Below are positions 46,381 through 57,335 of a stretch of 64,000 bases of DNA, one piece after another. The notes under the pieces are model-generated. The model worked only from the letters and a program-made list of their open reading frames with translations, did no database searches and was not told the origin of the DNA. The DNA comes from Cylindrobasidium torrendii FP15055 ss-10 (taxonomy: Eukaryota; Basidiomycota; Agaricomycetes; Agaricales; Physalacriaceae). The position numbers and the translations under genes were made by a program. The stretch is from positions 62,001 to 126,000 of the forward strand of contig KN880447.1 of NCBI GenBank assembly GCA_000934385.1, in the 5' to 3' direction. Position 1 is the first letter of the stretch, and each line of letters starts with the position of its first letter.

Positions 46381-48013
46381 TCATCGCTCGCTTCTAGGTA
46401 GATGATCGATGTAATTGGACGTATAGTCAAAGAACGTCCACAGCAAGCCGTGCGTCGTGATACTCCGGATGGCACTGACACCCAGGCCACGATAGATGCG
46501 GGTCATGCCAGCAAGTAACGGCTTTGGGTTGGCAGGGTCTGTACCTACAAAGCATGTTAGACAAATGCTTGGACAAGACCACAATTCGAACTCGCGCACC
46601 TCGAACCAAACGAGTGAATGTCTCCAACGGCCCCCGGTAGGCTTCCCCAGCAAGTGCTCGCTGCTGGACTTTGGTCTTTACACTAAGAGCCGGAGGTCAG
46701 GAAGCTTCACTGTGCATCCAATAGCGGCGTACACATCCAGAGGGTATATGAGAGCCCATGAAGAGACACCTGACAGAGACCCGCAGAGAAATGGCACCAG
46801 GTTTGCGGGCAGCCATGGTGGGGTTAGACGTTGCTCCCCTGTGCGGTCTCTCCCAAGGACATGCCTCATAGCGTCGTATTCCAGGAAGTATAGCGACGTG
46901 CCCAGGGTATCGCGCGCTAGGGGACTGTGTCAATGGGGATGCCCAATGAACCTGTATAACATACCAAAATGGAGCCTGAAGCCAGTGTACAGTCCTGTCA
47001 GCCCATTTGTTTTGAAGATCTCTTTTACTGCATCGAGCGTCCCCGGCGCTTTGGCGAGGGACACACCCTTACTTTCCGCGATAGCATATTCTAGTTGTCT
47101 GCGAACCTGTTCCGGGATGAGCAACGGTGGAAACTATATAAGGCCAACTAACCTTGACAAGTTCAAATGCTGAGTCAAACGATGAGCTCAGAGGGATTCG
47201 AAGGCATTGAATACTTACGGGCGCTCCCAAATGAGATCAACGCTCCCGACATTGCTCCTCCGGCGCATCCCACGAGTCCAGCATCAACGAACGAGTCTCG
47301 TTCTAGCCAGTGTTTGTCGCGGAAGAGTTCCTTGGTGCGGGCATAGATAGTGAAACTGGCCGCGCCTGGCGAGAAGGATAAGTCGATGATCAAAGTAGTG
47401 TAGACTACGCACGGACGAAAGATATCGTCATGAGAGGGATCCATAATCCTCTGTAGAATCCAATGACACCCTCTTCACGGTAAACTAAGGCAGCAAGGCG
47501 AGGGACGGATATTGGCGTTTTGATTGTTTGCAGCCTCGACTTGAGGGAGTCCAACTGAGCAGGCCCGTTAATCATCGCCGTGGCTGGATGGTACATATGC
47601 TAGTTACGAACCGGATATCCTGAAGAAGGGCTGTTGATAAGTAATGGCTTTGGATGCAGGAAGCTGGGTACAAACCAAAAAACGTCGAAATGTAACTGGC
47701 CGTGAGCGCGGCAACGACCGCCTTGTTCCCTACAAGATTACGGGGTTAAGAACACGCAATAATCCCCAAAAATTGCCTGGTCGTACGCCTGAGGAAGTCA
47801 TTATACGCCGCTTGGAAATTCGAGCTACAAAGCGTTAGTGGTGCCAATAGGTAGCGCGAAGCTTGCTCCAGTTTGCGTACTTTGTTCCATCCATATGGTG
47901 GGCTGGCCGTGACACAGGTCAGTCCAGGAATAATTGCATTCGGGTCGTGAGCCAAATGAAGAGCAAGAATATCCAGCGCTGTCGACGCGAGAGGTCAAGT
48001 TGTCGGCAGGCAT
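46381..48013 (-). CDS. Mitochondrial carrier family protein
   Basis: Six-helix carrier of the inner mitochondrial membrane. Three repeats are visible: LDSLKSRLQT with LAALVYREEGVIGFYRGLWIPL; GLVGCAGGAMSGALISFGSA joined toward PEQVRRQLEYAIAE with KEIFKTNGLTGLYTGFRLHFG; and LCGSLSGVSSWALIYPLDV with KTKVQQRAL, TRIYRGLGVSAIRSITTHG. Each P-x-D/E-x-x-K/R box can be followed at least partly. The first helix is NKAVVAALTASYISTFFG. The end is SNYIDHLPRSER. The N-terminus is uncertain: an ATG at 48013 (MPADNLTSRVD) can join the first helix through an intron, but a shorter first exon is possible. The substrate is not evident. Confidence 0.75.
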
Positions 48014-48209
48014 CGGTACCACACGCGGTCATTCGATCGCAAGCGCCGCGGATTTGGCCATCTTTGACGTTGAGCGAGCCAACGACGCGTTTGGCATCGT
48101 CCACTTCTCGTGCGATATGAATAAATGCTCAAAAATCACCGCATTATGTCTACAGCGCAAATATCACGCGTTCAAACAAAGGACGAGTCATGTATTCCAA
48201 GACTAAAAG

Positions 48210-49853
48210 TCATCTACCACTTGTGCTATTCTGGCAAAAATCCAGGGAGACCTCGCAGTTCATACTGGCAAGCTTCTGCATTACATGGCACAGGGCATCC
48301 TCCACCGTTTTTCTCGACCTATCTTGCTTGAGCTTCACTAGTAACGCCACTCTCCCCAACCTAGCTTCCCTCACATCGCTACTCTCAGCTACATGCGCCA
48401 TTGACGATCTGAGCTCGTCCGCCCATGCCACAAGCATCTTTTTCGCTAGAGCAACTTGCGCACGATGGATTGTCAATTTGAAGACTCGAAGATTCGCAAA
48501 CCGTTTGGGTTCACTGAGGAGACGGAGGAGACAATCTGGGGCGAGGTCGGTAACGAACTTGAGTTCATGGGGGTCCGTCCAGTTCAGCACAAGAGATTCA
48601 AGCGCGCTGCTGGCGTTGGAGCTGCTCAGTCCGGGTTCCAACATATCGGTAATTCTGGGAGAAAGGCGAGCATTTGTGGTACGCAGCCTTCGGAGACTAC
48701 AATGAGAGCGTGCGAGAAACGAGAGCGCAGCGTCTGTGGGCCATAAGGTCGTCTTGCTGAGAAAAACGACCAAGTCAAGCTCGCGAAGAGCCGGTAATGT
48801 TAGAGAGGAAAAAAGGATGGCTTCGTTGTCGTTGTTGAGAGTGGCAAGTCGAAGGGATTCTAGGTTCTTGTGATGGACCGGAACATCCTGACTGTGAGCT
48901 GCCTTCTCCGCAATACAGGCCACGGCCAAATTGATGAGTTGTGGTGCATTCCTGAGAACCTCAAAAAGGGTTTCAATGCTGGCTTGATAGAGACTTAGGT
49001 CCGTGAGAGTGACGGGTAGGGTTCCCTTTGGCATCCACGCAGATAGTACGTGGAGGGAGCAAAGATTCGGCATCCTGTCCAGCATTGCGTCCATCCAACT
49101 TTGAAGCTTCTCGGCTGTGTCTTCAGGCGAACCCCATCCGACAGAGAAATGCTTCACCAACGTGCGGTCGACTGTTGTAAGGCTTTGGAGGGCATCAAGG
49201 GTATCGTTTTCGACGAATTCAGATTCTATGAGCAAGCGAAGTCTGTATACACGATGATGAAGGGTACGCAAATGCCGAAGGAATTCTTGCGCCGCCTCCC
49301 GATGAGCGGAATAGTGACATGTAATGCTGAGTGGCACCGCACCGCTTCTCCTCTCGAGCTCCCGAAAGCGTTCGCTTGCAGGACGGTTCGATGGGGAGGG
49401 GATCATAATCAGCTCGTTCCATAAGCATGGAGCGGCGAGGATAATGCGAAGCCACAGGCTACACACCGCCATCAGCGTAGGCCGACGGTGCCCTGGCCAC
49501 TGGGTAATTTGGTCTTCAAGACACATGCGAAAGACCTCAACGAGAATTTCGTTCGGGATGATATGGATACGGGCATGCCGTGAGGTTGGTGAATTGCATT
49601 TGACGGCAACCAGCAAACGAGCTCTCTCCTTGCGTGCAAGCGCTAGGCTATGTTCGGCGGTATTGAGCTGCTTTATGAGGAAGTTCAGCTCCGACTTGTA
49701 CTTCTCGACACTTTCCTCGCATGATTGTACAACTTGGGCGGCATCCTGTAGCTGTTTCTGCAGCATACGGACCGGCGCAGGTACTGGTTCATTTTGGATG
49801 GCCTGCAGGTATTCTTGGTATACGACAAGCGGACAATGAAGCGTGCTCACCAT
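48210..49853 (-). CDS. F-box protein with N-terminal coiled coil and LRR-like region
   Basis: A single exon typical of the expanded F-box families of mushrooms. An N-terminal coiled coil (RMLQKQLQDAAQVVQSCEES to LARKERARLL) precedes the F-box: IHIIPNEILVEVFRMCL followed by LMAVCSLWLRIILAAPCLW. The remaining 400 residues alternate strands and helices with Leu-rich spacing (for example LTDLSLYQASIETLFEVLRN, LRELDLVVFLSK, LESLVLNW), like a divergent LRR solenoid. It is a presumed substrate adaptor of an SCF ubiquitin ligase. The start is chosen at MVSTLHC; an in-frame ATG at 49913 would add 20 residues. Confidence 0.85.
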   Translation of the reverse strand: MVSTLHCPLVVYQEYLQAIQNEPVPAPVRMLQKQLQDAAQVVQSCEESVEKYKSELNFLIKQLNTAEHSLALARKERARLLVAVKCNSPTSRHARIHIIPNEILVEVFRMCLEDQITQWPGHRRPTLMAVCSLWLRIILAAPCLWNELIMIPSPSNRPASERFRELERRSGAVPLSITCHYSAHREAAQEFLRHLRTLHHRVYRLRLLIESEFVENDTLDALQSLTTVDRTLVKHFSVGWGSPEDTAEKLQSWMDAMLDRMPNLCSLHVLSAWMPKGTLPVTLTDLSLYQASIETLFEVLRNAPQLINLAVACIAEKAAHSQDVPVHHKNLESLRLATLNNDNEAILFSSLTLPALRELDLVVFLSKTTLWPTDAALSFLARSHCSLRRLRTTNARLSPRITDMLEPGLSSSNASSALESLVLNWTDPHELKFVTDLAPDCLLRLLSEPKRFANLRVFKLTIHRAQVALAKKMLVAWADELRSSMAHVAESSDVREARLGRVALLVKLKQDRSRKTVEDALCHVMQKLASMNCEVSLDFCQNSTSGR

Positions 49854-50287
49854 GAATGCGAAGTCTACAGTGGCACATATGACGGCTAGACAGAGAGGAT
49901 TTGGATCGTACATAAGCAAGTTGATTAAGCCTAGGCAGAGTGGCAACTTCGCAGGTGACGGGTAGCAACCCAAGGGTTCGTTCCGACGAGCTCTCGGCCT
50001 GTCTGAAGCATTTTGTTCAGAATCGTGGGAGATTCCTCCGGGTGGATCAATCTTTGCTCGTCACATAATTGCACATGGTTCGACCAGTTGCGCGAGTAAG
50101 CCCAGGATGATTTGCATACGGTATTCAGGCGGCCACTTTACAGAAGAATGACAGTATTTCTCGACCAACGCAAGAGGACGTGCTGATGAACGGTTGGTGA
50201 AAGGGTAAGTAGTCGATCAGTTGGACGGCCAATACGGAGCAATCCGTAATTCTCACGTGAAGTCATCACTCTACTCTTCCGCCCACC
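49854..50287. other. Divergent spacer between F-box gene and MIC12, 434 bases
   Basis: Shared upstream region of two divergent genes. No further feature seen. Confidence 0.5.
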
Positions 50288-50758
50288 ATGTCAATTCTCG
50301 TTGGGCCGATATCTGGAGCGCTAGTCGCTGGTGGGGTGCGTCTGTATTCTTGATGTCACACGCAACAAGCTTATAGTTGCCTAGGTATACTATGGCTTTT
50401 CAAGCTTAATCAATTCAAGGTGCGTGCACGAACTAGCATTACTAGATTCTACTCACATACGGCCAGAACCGAGCAGCATCGCATTGAGTAAGGTCATAAT
50501 ATACCCGAGCTCTCTAAGTATGCTCATGGCATATCAAGTCTCCATAAACTCTCATCGCGCTTGGTTGACGCGCCGACATTCGTCCCGGCCCCACCATCCG
50601 CTGCGTCTCGTATTCACAAAGAACCCTTCTCGGAAATGCTACAGGCCCGATGGAATGATCAGATAGGTGCTGCCTTTGACTGGGTCAGGGCTTCGGATAG
50701 ACGGTTGGAGAATTGGACACACCGACTGCTTTATGGAGAGGACCAGAAGAGTTCGTAG
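50288..50758 (+). CDS. MIC12: MICOS complex subunit MIC12 (QIL1-like)
   Basis: Small inner-membrane protein that links MIC60 and MIC10 subcomplexes at crista junctions. Four exons give about 107 residues. The single membrane helix is ILVGPISGALVAGG joined to VYYGFSSLI. It continues with NSRTEQHRIDLHKLSSRLVDAP, which is rebuilt over two short introns, then PAPPSAASRI, MLQARWNDQIGAAFDWV and the end NWTHRLLYGEDQKSS. The order, length and R-T-E-Q-H motif match fungal MIC12/Aim5. All introns keep the frame (for example GA/T at 50485-50540). Confidence 0.9.
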
Positions 50759-51457
50759 GGTACGTGCAGTGCAATTTATTGGGTTGAACCCCGATGTAGA
50801 CCACCTTTCTCTACCCGTTCACTACTTCTTGCCATCATGCCTTAACATCACACCTCTGCAACTGAATCACTGGGATGACCACAGTTAGCAATAACGTACG
50901 GCGACTGCACATTACTCGCTGTGACAATCTGAGCGCTCGGGGTCATTACTATCATCCTGCATGCCGAGAAATACGCAGTATTCTGTCTCGATTCTGTCTC
51001 AAAGCAAGGCCAACGTGTGTTGCAGGGTCATGGCCCGCCCCGAGGCGCGCGCTGTCTATGTCGAACGGGAACATGTTCATTGTTCAAGCGCTTATACAAC
51101 GAAGTCTCAATGAAGAATCTCGCAAGCTGATCTGCATTGAGGCCACCTGAGCACCCTGCCGAGCATGCAATACAGTCCCAGTGTCAGCAGTTGTGCCCAA
51201 ATCCTCAGCAGACCAGATAAGTCCCATCGTACCGTCAATATGACGCCGATTGTTGAGCCGAGATGGCCGTGTAAGAATTGTCCAAATATTCAATAAATGT
51301 TAATACGACGAGCGAAGCAGGCTGGACGGGCTGGACGGGGTGGGGGATTAGCGGAATTCAAATGCGGATGTGTAGCGCTCGGGAACATAAGATAAACTAA
51401 GTTGCTGATATCTGGAGAGTCGTCAGTTGAGAGCAGAGCTAGGCGCTGAGGGGAGTC
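50759..51457. other. Spacer between MIC12 and GID4 3' ends, 699 bases
   Basis: Convergent 3' flanks. Open frames around 50875-51293 lack recognisable features. A short GGCTGGAC direct repeat occurs near 51330. Confidence 0.5.
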
Positions 51458-52327
51458 TCACGGTTCGAAGTTTTTGTGATAATAGAAGCCACTCATCGTT
51501 GGGTTGACAGGCCCAGGACGAGGACTGGGTTCACGCCGGCGGGAGGATGAGGTAGCTGGGCTGGGTGCAGGAGGGTTGAAGTCGATGCAGACATAGTAGA
51601 AGCCTAGATAGGGAGTTACAATGCTAATTATTAGATATGCAGCGGTGGACGCACCAGCGAAGCTAGCCCCGTTTATATCCTGCACTCGGTGGTCCGGTAC
51701 AAGGAACTTTTCCTTCCAACGCATGAAAACGGCGCCGCGGTCGCGGTCAGGTATGGTCAACCGCGGGCGCTTCATTTCTGAGCGGACGTGACGAAATGCG
51801 GGGAAGCGATTCCAGTGTGTGATATCGTCGGCCTCCGTTGCTCCCCAATTCTCCGTCCGGAAGCCATACTGCTCGCCAATGACATCGGCGTCAAAATATG
51901 TTGTGAGCTCGGGATAGTCGTCGGTGAGCCCCTTAATGGATAGGTAGCCGCACAGGTGAGAGGAACCAAGGTCAATGTCGGTAAGAGTGACTGCGACCTC
52001 GTAGGAGTTGAGCCCACTCTTCTGAGAACCTTCGAACCGTGCGCCGGGGTATAGGCAGTAGTGTGGTTGAGGTCGCACTCGCAATCTCGTTATGTCGGTG
52101 AGTGGGCTGGGAGACTGTATTGTGATGGTCTGCTGGTGAGAATGGTGTCGAGACGAGCGTGGCTGATTTGAGGTTGATTGTGTGGTAAGGTTAGGAGGCG
52201 CCAGTTGAGTAACAACGGATAGCACCCCGGGGACAACAATATGTTTCTCCTTTATGGGGCGGCAACCACACAGCTGGGATGTGCAGGACGTGCATCCGGT
52301 ATCACTACTCAAGCATTCGGAGGGCAT
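51458..52327 (-). CDS. GID4: GID E3 ligase substrate receptor GID4/Vid24
   Basis: Recognises proteins with N-terminal proline (Pro/N-degron), including gluconeogenic enzymes, for the GID/CTLH ubiquitin ligase. A disordered N-terminus of about 70 residues precedes the beta-barrel: CLYPGARFEGSQKSGLNSYE, TLTDIDLGSSHLCGYLSIKG, DDYPELTTYFDADVIG, WGATEADDITHWNRFPAF, AVFMRWKEKFLVPDHRVQD and INGASFAG. An intron at about 51655-51605 (clean GT/AG, phase 1) joins FAG to FYYVCIDF. A proline-rich tail ends SGFYYHKNFEP, which is the characteristic Vid24 end. Start chosen at MPSECLSSD; the frame is open upstream without an ATG, so an extra upstream exon is possible. Confidence 0.93.
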   Translation of the reverse strand: MPSECLSSDTGCTSCTSQLCGCRPIKEKHIVVPGVLSVVTQLAPPNLTTQSTSNQPRSSRHHSHQQTITIQSPSPLTDITRLRVRPQPHYCLYPGARFEGSQKSGLNSYEVAVTLTDIDLGSSHLCGYLSIKGLTDDYPELTTYFDADVIGEQYGFRTENWGATEADDITHWNRFPAFRHVRSEMKRPRLTIPDRDRGAVFMRWKEKFLVPDHRVQDINGASFAGASTAAYLIISIVTPYLGFYYVCIDFNPPAPSPATSSSRRREPSPRPGPVNPTMSGFYYHKNFEP

Positions 52328-52526
52328 GGTGGGCAGAGGAGAATGAACCTCCACGTGCTGGTAAGACCAACTTTATATACTGACTTCGAATCTGCGGCAC
52401 TGGCCTGCACTGGCCCGATCGACTGGGCTCCACAAGAATCTCGGCCTGCTTTCTCCTTTCATGAAGTGTGCTTGCATTTCGAGCTAGACTACATAAATCC
52501 ATTTGCGCTTTCTGTTCCTTCTGGGT

Positions 52527-52820
52527 ATGGTTCTTCAAGCACGCCCAACGACAATATTCGCCGTCGAAATCTTGGCGTCATCGCCTCAACAACTCGCTCA
52601 ATACAGACCTTTCGTCATTGGAACAGAAATTCGCACTGCCTTGGAACGCAAGCGTCTCACCGTAGCTTCTTCTGAGCTTCTCTAGTTTCTGCTTCAGAAG
52701 TGTTATCATTGCGATGCGGGTCCGCGAGAGCATCTACGGCGTAAGTTGAATGGAATGACCGTAAACTGGCTTCTCGCGTACCCCGAGAACAAGCCTCAAG
52801 CATCAACATCTCTCCGGTGA
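52527..52820 (+). CDS. Possible short unrecognised gene
   Basis: Begins MVLQARPTTIFAVEIL and continues SSPQQLAQYRPFVIG, TEIRTALERKRLT, a protein-like composition. A 24- or 36-base GT/AG intron candidate follows, then, in the right frame, a run ending NWLLAYPENKPQASTSLR at a stop. A further protein-like open frame lies at 52817-53068 (ending LALSSEGLSK), so the gene may be longer. It is divergent from GID4. I do not recognise it. Confidence 0.3.
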
Positions 52821-53224
52821 TAAAAAGACGCTTATACAGTGATCCGCTGGGGGGTCCAAGCAGCAGCCAGCAAGGACTTCGCCCAAGCGCTGTTTCCCCG
52901 CATAGTCACGGTGGTCCCTCAATGTTCTATGCATTGTGCAAAGCTTTGAAGTCTGTGAATCACAACCGAAGCGGCATAGAAATTGAAGAACATTGTTTCC
53001 AGGCGGCGGTAAAGAAGACTTTTGGCACTCAGCGCTTAGCACTCAGCAGCGAGGGTCTTTCGAAATAGCGGGTTTCATGTGAAGTTGCAGAGGTTCGATA
53101 CAGACAAATAATGGCAACGACGGATTCGCATGTGCATGATACATGGAGTGTATTGAGAGGCATAGTGAAAGCATACACAAGTGAGGAGAAATTTACTGCT
53201 CGCAATGATCAGGTGAGGTTATTG

Positions 53225-53885
53225 CTAAATGATTTGAGTACGCACCTCAGCCATCTCGACGTCCGCAGATGCGGTCTTCGACCTATCCTTCCTGTCAAGG
53301 ATTGCCCGCCTATGATTCGATGAGCCCATATCCATTCTATCCAACGGCCCTCTGCGCACCTGTCCTTGTCGAGCTTGATCGTGGTGATCACTACATTGCT
53401 GGGGTGGATGCCAATGGGGGCCGATGCGCCGTTCGACTTGTCGCGCTGAACACGGTCGACGTGGATAACCCACTTCTTGCGGTACACCTGGGTCACCTTG
53501 CCCTCACGACCCTTGTATTTGCCCCGCACAATGCGGACTTCGTCATCTTTGCGCACGGGAAGCGAGCGAGTCTGCATAGTGGCGTATCAGATTTTCGCAT
53601 TCGGCGCTTGGGGAATTTGGAGATGTACGTTGTGCTTGCCACGGAGCTCTTTTGAGAGCGCTGAGGACATCAGCTTGCGGCGGATGGATGAGGGGGCATC
53701 GAAGTGGGCCTTGCGGGCCTTGCGCCTTGAGGAGGAAACGTCTAGGCGATTTTATCAGTCCAATGACATCCATACCGCACAGAGTCCATCCAGCTCATTT
53801 CCCTCCCAAATCCCCCATAAAATGCGCCAATGGACCCCCACGACGGCGGGAATGCGTTCTCGAACGCACCTGCGCTGATCTTCAT
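53225..53885 (-). CDS. RPL26: 60S ribosomal protein L26 (uL24)
   Basis: Large-subunit ribosomal protein. Exon 1 (MKISA) splices to [19 protein letters not shown], then [19 protein letters not shown]. An intron at about 53632-53579 joins [21 protein letters not shown] and the KOW motif [38 protein letters not shown] is followed by another intron and the basic, acidic-tipped tail ([16 protein letters not shown]). The end is either VRTQII at 53225 or, if one more GTGCGT intron is used, a stop just after MAE. It is a close match to the family over its whole length of about 145 residues. Confidence 0.95.
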
Positions 53886-54359
53886 TTTGAGGCTGGCGGG
53901 GAGGTCTTGACGGCGCCGGGAGGTGAGGTGAAAAATCCGCAAAGGGTCCGAAAAGTCAGCTCAATCGGCCGGCTCGTGGTTCAGATTCCCGATTTGGATA
54001 AGATCCACGTGACTTGCACCAAAAGCTGCGAAGCCTGTGTGCTGAGGTTCTGGTTGTACGTATCTCAGTCTATTTCACGGCTCGAATTCATGCCGCAACT
54101 TTGATCAAGGCAGTAGGCTTTCAAGCTCATGTCCTGGGCAGCATAAAACCTTGAGTCGGTCTGCTTGTTGAATGAGCTAATACCCACTGCTCAGGTCAAC
54201 TTCACTCTGGAAAGCTGGAAGCTCGGAGTGCAACTTACCAACGGAATTCAAGCCTCGGATAATGGAAATACTTGTTTCTTGTCTCGCACGTCCAAGTCTC
54301 GACAATTCATGCCCTGTGATGTTGCATACATAGTCATCACTGCTTGACTCCCGACCATC
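53886..54359. other. Divergent spacer between RPL26 and FRG1, 474 bases
   Basis: Shared upstream region. No tRNA or other gene seen; a B-box-like GGTTCAGATTCC near 53980 has one extra base and lacks a partner A box. Confidence 0.5.
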
Positions 54360-55316
54360 ATGTCTGCCAGCCGACTCAAATTCAAGGGCGAAAAGCACAA
54401 GAAGAAACGCAAGCGTGATACAGATGATGACGGACGTCCATCTTCGAGCAAGCGTCGCGAGGAAGACAGGGATCCAACCGAATGGGTTCTTCCCGAGGCA
54501 CCGAACGAGTTACGGGGACCGACATTCATTATTCACCCCTCCGACCCGACACCAGTCAGCGTCAACTTCAATTCAACCACAACGCGTATAGCGGTGTCTG
54601 CGCTAGACAAATATCGCCCAGAAGGTGACGATGAAGCACCCGCTGTGGATGTACCTCTGCTTGAGCGGACGCCCACTGATGTGGGCCAGGTCTGGGTCAC
54701 CACTCGAGTGGCTGGCTCCTCGACTATCAACTTGCGGTCTGGTACTGGTGAAGGCAAATTCCTCTCATGCGATGCGCATGGTATCGTTACAGCCGACCGC
54801 GACGCTCGAGGGCCACAAGAAGAGTGGACGCCAGTTGTCTTTCCTGATGGCATGGTCGCATTCATGAATGTCTATGAAAAATACCTCGGGATAGACGAGG
54901 TCGCGGGAGGTGCGCTGACACTGCGAGGCGACAGCGAAGAGGTCGGGTTCAAGGAGCGTTTCTGGGTGAAAATACAATTCAAATACAAGAAGGAGGCAAA
55001 CGATGAGGAACGGCAGAAGAAGGACGGATTGGCAGCTGGGACAAAGATTGACGAGGCGGGAGCCAAGTGCGTCTACATATTCATATCCATTGTTGAAGTG
55101 TTTATCTGACCATACATACAGCAAAACGTTCCAAACTTGGGGAGCAGGAAGGTCTGTGGTTTCGCAGGCGGATAAGAAAGAGGTGCGATGACCAAATATG
55201 ACTATTCCCATAGGCTAACATATCCGTTCCAGCTCAAGCGCGCACAGAAGGAGGGCCGCCTAGGAGAGGCCATGCTCGAGCGACGTGCCAAACTCAAGAG
55301 CGACCGCTTCTGCTAA
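54360..55316 (+). CDS. FRG1: FRG1-like protein
   Basis: Conserved nuclear and nucleolar protein with an actin-bundling-type beta-trefoil, tied in animals to RNA processing. It opens with a lysine-rich signal (LKFKGEKHKKKRKRD). The trefoil follows: WVTTRVAGSSTINLRSGTGE, GKFLSCDAHGIVTADRDARG, PQEEWTPVVFPDGMVAFMN, YEKYLGIDEVAGGALTLRGDS and EVGFKERFWVKIQFKYK. Two introns (clean GT/AG) join EAGA to NKTFQTWGAG, then DKKE to LKRAQKEGRLGEAMLERRAK. It ends KLKSDRFC, the usual FRG1 end. About 285 residues. Confidence 0.95.
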
Positions 55317-55616
55317 CTGTATTTATATTTGCCATTGTGCTTCTGTTAATTACCAACTCTGTTTGACGCATTATACAAGTACGTGAGTGTATGACTGCAG
55401 CGACATGTCGCGAGACAACCAGTCTGTATGCTTGTGGGCGTTGCAAAGTTCAATTCTGCGGTTCGTGAAAGCTCTACTCTAGTTCTACTGTACAAATAAA
55501 AGCTGGCATATAACGAAGCACGGTAGACGAAATGGACAAAATAACAAGAATACATGAATGGACAGGCGAGAGTAAATGCAGTTTGGGCAACAAATTGAAA
55601 GATAGGCGTACGAAAC

Positions 55617-57335
55617 TCAAGCCTTGCCACGGCCGCGGCGTTTCCCCCGCGCCCCAGCGTGCTGGGATTGTTGCTGGGAGGCTGACTTAGATGGCACGCG
55701 CTGAGCTTGTTGAGAGGCAGCATTTATCTGGGCAGGTTTGCGCGGCCTTTCATAATCAGTGGCCGCAGGTGAGAATCCGCCAAAGCGCCGAAGCAACTTC
55801 AACATATCCTCAAACTTTTCGCGGTGCAGACCAGTGTCAGCCCCCGCACGCTTGTTAACTTGCGCCTGGCCGTCAGACGAAGTAATCCATGTCCAGCAGG
55901 CGTTGAGCTCAGAAGAATCGGCCAGGGAGCTGTTGAGGACCATGTAGACCACCTCGGGCTCATGAGAAAGTAGCGCCAGACGCAAAATGGACGATTTATC
56001 GGGCACTTCGAAGACGCCGACGCCGTCTTCGTCTTTGGGGTCAAAGTTGTCCAAGAAATACTTGACAACCCCGACATGGCCATTTTCGACCGCGACATGA
56101 AACGGCGTGAATCCGTTGCCATTGCGAGTTTGTTCATCGTCCGCATCTGGTGGAGTGTGAACACAAAGGTGGGTGTGAAGAAAGCAACATACTGTGAGTT
56201 TGAAGCCATTCCACCATGTCTACATCGCCCTTTTGTGAGGCGATATGCAACAAGGTCTCTTTAGGGTCCTTGGGACGAGTAGCCACATATTCATCACATC
56301 CTAGAAGAATTTCCCCGCCCGTAGCGTCTACCTGATCTTCCCAAATGCCTTTCTTGACTTGATCTACTTTACCCGCGCGTGCTGCGGCGAAAACTTGCGA
56401 GCGTTTCTTCTGAGATGCCTGTTTGGCGTTCGCAACCTTCGCCTTCGCTTGCTTCTTCTGCATCTCTCCGGTCGCCTTTTTGGCTTTGGCGGCGTCTTGC
56501 TTGCGTTGCTCCGCCTGCTGTCGTTCTAGTTTGACAATGAACTTCCCGCTGTTCTACTGGTAATTGAGATGTACCTCGCTGCCGATCTTCTTGTTTCCGA
56601 AGTTTGAGCAAAGCTGCGTCCTGTTTGCGTCTGCGTTCGGCGGCTTCCTGCTCCTCACGAGTCTTGCGAATACGTTCCGTGTATTGTTCAGGCGTTTCAT
56701 GAATCTCTTCGTATTCGGGACCATAGCCGTGAGGAGGGCCATCTATGATATATGTCAGTAGGATAATGGGCACCAGACTGCGTTCATCAACACACCGAAG
56801 GGAGAGTATCCGCTACTACCACCACCACCAAATGGAGAGTATCTTGGCCGACCGCCAAATCCGAATGGAGAGGCCCTCCGACCGGAACCCATGAACGACT
56901 CGAAGAGATACCTAGCAACTGTTGAACGAATGCTGGTGGCGGTCATAAAAGCACTCACATGTAGAAGGCCATGCGCTCCTCTTCGTCCTCGTCATCGTAG
57001 TAATCATCGTATTCTTCGTCGTCGCTGTATGCATCGTGATCTAGATGGCGCTGGAGAACGTCGTAGGCCTGTGTGACCTTCTGGAATTCGGCAGTGGCAG
57101 CTGGATTGTTAGGGTTTTTGTCTGGATGTGTACGGAGCGCAATCTTTTGACATCAAAACGACATTTCGAGGCAACGGGATGGTATCATTTACCTTCTTGT
57201 AAGTGCTCTTCAAGGTATCCAAAGATGCACCCTAATTCAGCAGTGAGCAACAGTTCAGCGTATTCCACAAATGCATACTTGAGACAATCCCATGATGTTG
57301 TATGCCTCGGAAACGGATACATGTTGGTGTGACAT
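55617..57335 (-). CDS. DnaJ-domain protein with C-terminal ankyrin repeats
   Basis: A co-chaperone-like protein of unusual layout. The J domain is split by introns: SVSEAYNIMGLSQ, ASLDTLKSTYKK, then IALRTHPDKNPNNPAATAEFQ with the essential HPD intact, and QAYDVLQRHLDHDAY. It continues to an acidic stretch, a Gly/Phe-rich part (MGSGRRASPFGFGGRPRYSP), and a long charged coiled coil (RIRKTREEQEAAERRRKQDA; KAKVANAKQASQKKRS). The C-terminal part contains ankyrin-like repeats: ETLLHIASQKGDVDMVEWLQT and GFTPFHVAVENGHVGVVKYFL, then ILRLALLSHEPEVVYMVLN. The end is Lys/Arg/Gly-rich (GARGKRRGRGKA). About 475 residues. J proteins with ankyrin repeats are known, but the partner Hsp70 and target are not evident. 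Confidence 0.88.

Noticed and set aside
48190..48705. 171-codon plus-strand frame opposite the F-box gene
   Set aside because: It is antisense to a clear single-exon F-box protein and lacks any recognisable pattern.
53968..53992. tRNA B-box-like GGTTCAGATTCC
   Set aside because: It has an extra base, no A box at the right distance, and no cloverleaf could be drawn.
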